Below, one piece after another: positions 1-3,396 of a DNA stretch of 5,544 nucleotides. The notes under the pieces were generated by a model. It was not told where the DNA came from, did no database searches, and worked only from the letters and a program-made list of their open reading frames with translations. A program made the position numbers and the translations under genes. Every line of letters starts with the position of its first letter. Position 1 is the stretch's first letter. Source of the stretch: Alphaproteobacteria bacterium (GTDB lineage Bacteria; Pseudomonadota; Alphaproteobacteria; Rhodobacterales; Rhodobacteraceae); contig JAJRRX010000203.1 in NCBI GenBank assembly GCA_024279075.1, positions 1 through 5,544 of the forward strand, read 5' to 3'.

Positions 1-82
1 GCTGTGCTCCGCAATTAAGGGGTGGGGATAGCCGCTCTATAGGGGCAACGCGCGGCTTAAGCAATGATTCCGTGCTGTGGCA

Positions 83-112
83 CTTGAAACAAGGGGCGCG
101 GGGTGGTTATCT
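83..112 (+). promoter_or_regulatory. Possible promoter of the zeta-subunit gene, heat-shock (RpoH)-like
   Basis: CTTGAAA at 83-89 is followed after 16 bases by GTTATCT at 106-112. This resembles the alphaproteobacterial RpoH pattern (CTTGAA ... CYTATNT) with one mismatch in the downstream element. As a housekeeping promoter, TTGAAA is a good -35 but the -10 would be poor. It lies 34 bases before the start codon and just upstream of its ribosome binding site. No other convincing promoter was seen in positions 1-146, and no coding gene is supported there. The call rests only on motif similarity. Confidence 0.28.
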
Positions 113-146
113 ACAAAGTAACAGTAATGCTTTAGGAGCCATAAAC

Positions 147-458
147 ATGTCTAGCTTTGATGACCGTGAAAGCGCTTTTGAGAACAAATTTGCCCATGAT
201 GCGGAAACGCAATTCAAAATTGACGCCCGCCGCAACAAGCTGGCAGGCCTTTGGGCCGCTGAATTACTTGGGAAAACTGCCGAAGAGGCTGCGGCATATG
301 CAGTGGAGGTCATCAAATCCGACTTTGAAGAAGCTGGCGACGAGGACGTGATCCGCAAACTCGCGGCTGATTTGGCGGGCAAAGCAGATGATGCCACCAT
401 TCGCGCCAAACTGGCCGAGTGTGCGACAAAAGCGACCGAGGAAATCACACAAGGCTAG
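147..458 (+). CDS. F1FO-ATPase inhibitor subunit zeta (DUF1476 family)
   Basis: The 103-residue product matches the alphaproteobacterial zeta subunit family (DUF1476, usually about 105 residues). Known members are small helical proteins that bind F1 through a flexible N-terminus and block ATP hydrolysis by the ATP synthase, as shown for Paracoccus denitrificans. Visible family features are an FDDRE-type start (residues 4-8), KFAHDAE (14-20), the RRNKL-GLWAAELLGK core (28-43) and the acidic stretch DFEEAGDEDV (59-68). The start at ATG 147 is chosen because AGGAG at 134-138 lies 8 bases upstream and the protein then begins as its relatives do. The frame stays open upstream to position 3, but that stretch has no family resemblance. 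It is soluble, with no signal peptide or membrane helix, and acts on the cytoplasmic F1 head. Its stop codon is 3 bases before an FNR-type box that probably serves the next gene. The family call is firm; inhibition in this organism is inferred. Confidence 0.93.
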   Translation: MSSFDDRESAFENKFAHDAETQFKIDARRNKLAGLWAAELLGKTAEEAAAYAVEVIKSDFEEAGDEDVIRKLAADLAGKADDATIRAKLAECATKATEEITQG

Positions 459-460
459 TG

Positions 461-474
461 TTGATCTTGATCAA
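461..474 (+). promoter_or_regulatory. FNR/FnrL-type operator (box 1), perfect consensus
   Basis: TTGAT-CTTG-ATCAA matches the FNR/FixK-type consensus TTGAT-N4-ATCAA at all ten specified positions. It starts 3 bases after the zeta stop codon and 61 bases before the start of the small membrane protein gene. A class II promoter would place the -10 near 495-502, where only weak candidates exist (GATACA 495-500 or TACACC 497-502). A shorter perfect palindrome, CTTGATCAAG (466-475), is nested in it. FnrL, FixK, Dnr and NnrR share this site, so the cognate regulator cannot be told from sequence. Confidence 0.72.
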
Positions 475-481
475 GGTTTAA

Positions 482-510
482 TGGGCCGGAGTGGGATACA
501 CCTCGGCCCA
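482..510. other. Strong intergenic hairpin between the zeta and membrane protein genes
   Basis: Arms 482-489 and 503-510 pair over 8 base pairs (one G-T). After one A/C mismatch, 491-493 pairs with 499-501 around a 5-base GGATA loop. No proper T-run follows (AGTTATTTGG), so it is not a standard intrinsic terminator. It could slow or stop readthrough from the zeta gene, or it may simply overlap the promoter. The hairpin is seen directly; the role is unknown. Confidence 0.45.
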
Positions 511-534
511 AGTTATTTGGACAGGAGAAAAACC

Positions 535-720
535 ATGCTGAGAATTGCATCGCTGATTTATACCGTGGCCAGCGCCACGGTGATGGGTATATTTATTATT
601 ATCGCGCTGGCATCGGGGTTTGACACGCTTAAGTATGTGGTGATCGCCGTGGTTGCTGGGGCGATTGTGGCCATTCCGGTTTCCTATTTTATCGCCAAAG
701 CGATTAAGGAAATGGGGTAA
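535..720 (+). CDS. Small two-helix inner-membrane protein, 61 residues
   Basis: The start is ATG 535, with AGGAG at 523-527 placed 7 bases upstream; the gene ends with TAA at 718-720. The protein has two hydrophobic helices, about residues 5-27 and 34-54. They are joined by a short polar turn (GFDTLK, 28-33) and followed by a basic end (K55, K58). This predicts a hairpin membrane protein with both ends on the same side, probably cytoplasmic given R3 and the C-terminal lysines. It has no enzymatic motif. From memory, similar 60-residue proteins of Rhodobacterales are often labelled 'CTP synthetase' in databases; nothing in this sequence supports that activity, so I give no function. It forms its own unit: an FNR-type box lies upstream and a strong terminator follows 31 bases after the stop. 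That points to oxygen- or nitric-oxide-responsive expression (inference). Confidence 0.85.
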   Translation: MLRIASLIYTVASATVMGIFIIIALASGFDTLKYVVIAVVAGAIVAIPVSYFIAKAIKEMG

Positions 721-751
721 GGAATTCCTCCTGATAGCTAAACTGATTATC

Positions 752-784
752 CACGTCAAAGCTTTGCTTTGGCGTGTTTTTTTT
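752..784 (+). terminator. Rho-independent terminator of the small membrane protein gene
   Basis: An 11-bp stem (752-762 with 766-776, one T-G pair at 756/772) closes a TTT loop and is followed directly by eight T residues (777-784). This is a textbook intrinsic terminator on the + strand. It separates the membrane protein unit from the usp promoter, which starts about 25 bases further on. Confidence 0.9.
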
Positions 785-808
785 GTGCGGTGCAAAAAAA
801 TTTGAGAT

Positions 809-822
809 TTGATTGAGATCAT
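809..822 (+). promoter_or_regulatory. FNR/FnrL-type operator (box 2) upstream of usp
   Basis: TTGAT-TGAG-ATCAT matches the FNR consensus TTGAT-N4-ATCAA at nine of ten specified positions. It lies after the terminator and 55 bases before the usp start codon. With the -10-like TATTTA at 844-849 and a transcription start near 856-857, its centre (815.5) falls at about -41. This is the usual position for class II activation by FNR-family regulators, and it replaces the -35 element. FNR-family control of universal stress genes is common in proteobacteria. Confidence 0.68.
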
Positions 823-843
823 ATCGTCGGGCGTATGAATGGG

Positions 844-849
844 TATTTA
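844..849 (+). promoter_or_regulatory. Putative -10 element of the usp promoter
   Basis: TATTTA lies 21 bases downstream of FNR box 2, giving class II geometry. No good -35 hexamer is present, as expected for an activator-dependent promoter. The predicted leader is about 21 bases long and carries the ribosome binding site AAGGAGG at 866-872. An alternative, TATGAA at 834-839, would put the box nearer to -31, a less usual distance. Confidence 0.45.
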
Positions 850-877
850 AGCATTGAAACACCTAAAGGAGGTTGTG

Positions 878-1723
878 ATGGCTTATAAAGATGTGCTGGT
901 TCACTTGGATGATAGTGATGTTTGTGCCGCCCGCGTAGATGCGGCTGTGGCGTTGGCAAAGCGTGAAGGGGCGCGGGTCACGGGGCTAGCGATGGCACTG
1001 GAATCAACGATATCTACCTATATCGGCATAGATTTTCCCGCCAGCCTCACGGAGGCGCAGGCGGAGATCGTAAAGAGATCTGCCGAGCGGGCGGTGGCTA
1101 AATTTGAAGCGGTGGCAGAGGCAGAAGGTGTCGAGTTCGCTGTGCGCGTGGTGAAATGCCCTGCAACAAAAGCCGCCTCAAGGCTGGCGTTTTTTGCCCG
1201 CCATGCGGACCTGATTTTTGTGGGCCAACCCAACCCTGATTCGGCGGGCCGCGCTTTTCAGGAGGCGCTGCTAGAGGCGGTGCTGCACACCTCCGGCCGC
1301 CCTGTATATGTGGTGCCATATATCGGCCGTTTTGAGCGTAAAATCCGCCGCGCGGTAATCGCATGGGACGGAAGCAAAAAAGCGGTGCGCGCGGTGAATG
1401 ACGCCATTCCGATGCTGATCGCGCGGGATGAAGTGGACGTGCTGGTGGTGAACCCGAAAAAACGCAGCGATGAGTTTGGCGGGCAGCAAGGCGAAAATCT
1501 CGTGGACCATCTGGCGCGCTACGGGATTAACGCTAAGGTGGTTGAGCGCACTCACCCCGAAGTGGGTGTTGATACCGTAATTTTGAACCACATCGCCGAT
1601 ACGGGTGCTGACCTGCTAGTGATGGGCGCGTTCGGCCATTCCCGCCTACGTGAAAAAGCCTTTGGCGGAGTCACCAACGCAATTTTGCACCAAATGACAT
1701 CCCCTGTGATGATGTCAGAATAA
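878..1723 (+). CDS. Universal stress protein, tandem UspA domains
   Basis: The 281-residue product has two UspA folds in tandem, about residues 3-148 and 156-280. A single-domain Usp has about 140-150 residues. The N-terminal domain opens with YKDVLVHLDDSD (3-14) but lacks the nucleotide-binding glycine motif at its end (GQPNPDSAG, 116-124), so it is probably degenerate. The C-terminal domain keeps the opening AWDGS (162-166) and a G-x2-G-x9-G motif (G250, G253, G263), followed by GVT rather than the usual S/T. It probably binds ATP or a related nucleotide. ATG 878 is chosen because AAGGAGG at 866-872 is 5 bases upstream; the in-frame TTG at 854 would overlap the predicted transcription start and that ribosome site. 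It is cytoplasmic and has no signal peptide. An FNR-type box at class II distance suggests induction at low oxygen. Such proteins aid survival under stress or energy limitation; the specific target is unknown. Confidence 0.93.
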   Translation: MAYKDVLVHLDDSDVCAARVDAAVALAKREGARVTGLAMALESTISTYIGIDFPASLTEAQAEIVKRSAERAVAKFEAVAEAEGVEFAVRVVKCPATKAASRLAFFARHADLIFVGQPNPDSAGRAFQEALLEAVLHTSGRPVYVVPYIGRFERKIRRAVIAWDGSKKAVRAVNDAIPMLIARDEVDVLVVNPKKRSDEFGGQQGENLVDHLARYGINAKVVERTHPEVGVDTVILNHIADTGADLLVMGAFGHSRLREKAFGGVTNAILHQMTSPVMMSE

Positions 1724-1728
1724 CCATA

Positions 1729-1885
1729 GCGGCGCGTCTGGCTTTGCTTTGTTTGGCGAGGCCGCTCTCGCGCCGCGCTGCACCCTTTGTGCTTGTGGCA
1801 GGCTCTGGTTCGCTTGCCGAAATCGTTGCGTTTCCAGCGCGGCGCGGGTGCAATCTCGCCCCAAGCAAGGTGGTCGACGCGCCGC
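1729..1885. repeat. Long imperfect intergenic palindrome (about 157 bp)
   Basis: Nearly the whole gap between usp and purB folds on itself. The outer arms 1729-1738 and 1876-1885 are a perfect 10-bp inverted repeat (GCGGCGCGTC). GGCGAG at 1755-1760 pairs with CTCGCC at 1855-1860. The inner arms 1769-1780 and 1835-1846 are a perfect 12-bp inverted repeat (CGCGCCGCGCTG), in register with the previous block. A terminal hairpin pairs 1797-1803 with 1812-1818 (one G-T) around an 8-base loop. No credible gene lies here: short open frames exist on both strands but lack ribosome sites and family resemblance. It could be a dispersed palindromic repeat, a remnant of a small non-autonomous element, or a structured 3' region of the usp transcript. 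The pairing is seen; the identity is not established. Confidence 0.6.
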
Positions 1886-1888
1886 CAC

Positions 1889-1909
1889 TGCGTCGCACAC
1901 GCATTTTTT
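1889..1909 (+). terminator. Probable rho-independent terminator of usp
   Basis: TGCGT (1889-1893) pairs with ACGCA (1899-1903) around a 5-base loop, and six T residues (1904-1909) follow at once. The stem is short, so efficiency is uncertain. It is the only + strand stem with an adjoining T-run between usp and purB. An overlapping alternative stem (1875-1880 with 1890-1895) ends 8 bases before the same T-run. Confidence 0.5.
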
Positions 1910-1917
1910 CCGAAGGG

Positions 1918-1937
1918 AAAAAGCCGCCCGCAGGGCG
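1918..1937 (-). terminator. Probable rho-independent terminator of purB
   Basis: On the - strand, CGCCC (1937-1933) pairs with GGGCG (1929-1925) around a TGC loop. Two bases (GC) and then five T residues (1922-1918) follow. It begins 12 bases after the purB stop codon. It faces the usp terminator, so the two convergent genes end within about 50 bp of each other. Confidence 0.6.
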
Positions 1938-1948
1938 TATGGGGCCTC

Positions 1949-3250
1949 TCAGCCAAACACACGCTTAAAGATCGTATCCACATGTTTTGTGTGATAGCCA
2001 AGATCAAATTTATCCTCGATTTCCGCATCCGTCATCACGGCGGTCACTTCCGGGTCGGCTTTCAATTCCGTCATGAAATCCGCGCCTTCTTCCCAGACCC
2101 GCATAGCGTTGCGCTGCACGAGGCGGTAGCTATCTTCCCTTGAGAGCCCCTTTTGGGTGAGTTCCAAAAGCACCCGTTGCGAGTGCACAAGCCCCTGAAA
2201 TTTGTTCATATTGGCCAGCATGTTATCGGGATAAATCACAAGCTTATCCACCAGCCCTGTGAGGCGCCCAAGGGCGAAGTCAAGGGTGATGGTGGTATCT
2301 GGTCCAATGTTGCGTTCCACGGATGAATGCGAAATATCACGCTCGTGCCAGAGCGTCACATTCTCCAACGCGGGCACCACGGCCATGCGCACCAACCGCG
2401 CGAGGCCTGTGAGGTTTTCGCTGAGAACAGGGTTGCGCTTGTGCGGCATCGCTGAAGAGCCCTTCTGCCCCTCGGAGAAAAACTCCTCGGCTTCAAGCAC
2501 CTCGGTGCGCTGCATATGCCGAATTTCGGTGGAAATGTTTTCGATCGACGCCCCAACAACCCCGAGCGCCGCGAAAAATGCCGCATGGCGATCCCGCGGG
2601 ATAACTTGGGTGGAAATCGGCTCTGGTGTTAGGCCAAGCTCGGCGCACACGTGTTCTTCCACGCTTGGGTCAATATTTGCAAAGGTGCCAATAGCGCCCG
2701 AAAGCGCCCCTGTGGCAATCTCGGCCCGCGCCACCAATAGCCGCGCACGGTTGCGGTCCATCTCGGCATAAAAGCGCGCGAAGGTAAGGCCCATGGTGGT
2801 TGGTTCGGCATGGATGCCGTGGCTGCGGCCAATGCGGACGGTCATTTTATGCTCTAGCGCGCGGCGTTTCAGGGCCTCCAACAGCGCGTCCATATCGGCG
2901 ATCAGCAGGTCTGCGGCGCGGGTGAGCTGCACGTTGAAGCAGGTGTCAAGCACGTCTGAGCTTGTCATTCCCTGATGCACAAAGCGGGCCTCATCATTGC
3001 CAACAATATCAGCGAGATGCGTCAAGAAGGCGATGACGTCATGCTTGGTGACGGCCTCGATGGCATCAATCTTGGCCACGTCAAAATCCACATCCTTGGC
3101 GGTCCAAAGCGCATCGGCATTGGCCTGCGGGATAACGCCTAGCTTGGCTTGCGCGTCCGAAGCATGGGCCTCGATCTCAAACCAAATGCGAAACTTGGTC
3201 GCGGCAGACCAGATGGAAACCATTTCAGGACGGGAATAGCGGGGAATCAT
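1949..3250 (-). CDS. purB: Adenylosuccinate lyase
   Basis: The 433-residue product is a complete PurB of the short (about 430-residue) type, in the fumarate lyase/aspartase superfamily. It cleaves fumarate from SAICAR in purine synthesis and from adenylosuccinate in AMP formation. It acts as a cytoplasmic homotetramer with active sites shared between subunits. Visible motifs are the KHD motif (69-71), HQGMTSSD (92-99), GRSHGIHAEPTT (141-152) with the likely catalytic acid H144, and the signature loop GSSAMPHKRNP (264-274) carrying the catalytic serine region (S265/S266). ATG 3250 is chosen because AAAGG (3262-3258) is 7 bases upstream and the protein then starts MIPRYSRPEM like its relatives; the frame is open to 3310 but without a ribosome site. 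It runs towards usp and ends before its own terminator. The acylase gene lies 146 bp upstream in the same direction. Nothing essential appears missing. Confidence 0.97.
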   Translation of the reverse strand: MIPRYSRPEMVSIWSAATKFRIWFEIEAHASDAQAKLGVIPQANADALWTAKDVDFDVAKIDAIEAVTKHDVIAFLTHLADIVGNDEARFVHQGMTSSDVLDTCFNVQLTRAADLLIADMDALLEALKRRALEHKMTVRIGRSHGIHAEPTTMGLTFARFYAEMDRNRARLLVARAEIATGALSGAIGTFANIDPSVEEHVCAELGLTPEPISTQVIPRDRHAAFFAALGVVGASIENISTEIRHMQRTEVLEAEEFFSEGQKGSSAMPHKRNPVLSENLTGLARLVRMAVVPALENVTLWHERDISHSSVERNIGPDTTITLDFALGRLTGLVDKLVIYPDNMLANMNKFQGLVHSQRVLLELTQKGLSREDSYRLVQRNAMRVWEEGADFMTELKADPEVTAVMTDAEIEDKFDLGYHTKHVDTIFKRVFG

Positions 3251-3281
3251 GGCATGGCCTTTGGCTAAGGAATGATGGGGC

Positions 3282-3310
3282 TTGGTAGCGGGTAAAGCCG
3301 AATTTCTCAA
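3282..3310 (-). promoter_or_regulatory. Possible housekeeping promoter of purB
   Basis: On the - strand, TTGAGA (3310-3305) is separated by exactly 17 bases from TACCAA (3287-3282). The -35 is good (5 of 6) and the -10 weak (3 of 6), as is common in alphaproteobacteria. It would give a leader of about 25 bases. No purine-repressor operator or purine riboswitch was recognised in 3251-3396. The gap also lacks a convincing terminator for the upstream acylase, so cotranscription remains possible. Confidence 0.35.
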
Positions 3311-3396
3311 GAGGGAAGGGTGCGTTTAAGGGCCACGGTGGCGGCGGGGCAGCTTTGGTGCGTAGGGCGAGACCGTCTGCGTGCCAGACTGGAACT

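Noticed and set aside
30..57. Inverted repeat AGCCGC/GCGGCT with a 16-base loop at the left edge.
   Set aside because: The stem is only 6 bp, the loop is large and no T-run follows, so it cannot be called a terminator or regulatory element.
3..146. The zeta reading frame is open upstream of ATG 147, allowing an N-terminal extension (e.g. from GTG 72).
   Set aside because: There is no ribosome site for the longer start, the added residues do not resemble the family, and AGGAG at 134-138 fits ATG 147 well.
721..728. Perfect 8-bp palindrome GGAATTCC just after the membrane protein stop codon.
   Set aside because: It is too short to mean anything on its own, and no partner copy or regulator consensus is apparent.
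761..1751. The 11-mer GCTTTGCTTTG occurs both in the terminator stem (761-771) and in the intergenic palindrome (1741-1751).
   Set aside because: It is short and low in complexity, flanking bases do not match, and the terminator copy is explained by its stem.
1744..2028. Overlapping short open frames on both strands across the usp-purB gap (about 60-158 codons).
   Set aside because: They have no ribosome sites, are arginine-rich as expected from GC-rich non-coding DNA, and overlap the palindrome and the real genes. They look like by-products of base composition.
2259..2771. 170-codon + strand frame inside purB, and similar + strand frames inside the acylase (e.g. 4198-4719, 4904-5404).
   Set aside because: They lie antisense to well-recognised genes, have no family resemblance and show the serine/arginine-rich composition typical of antisense shadows.
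3360..3396. GTCTG-GCACG-CAGAC hairpin just after the acylase stop (- strand) as a terminator.
   Set aside because: The stem is only 5 bp and no T-run follows, so termination here is not supported.
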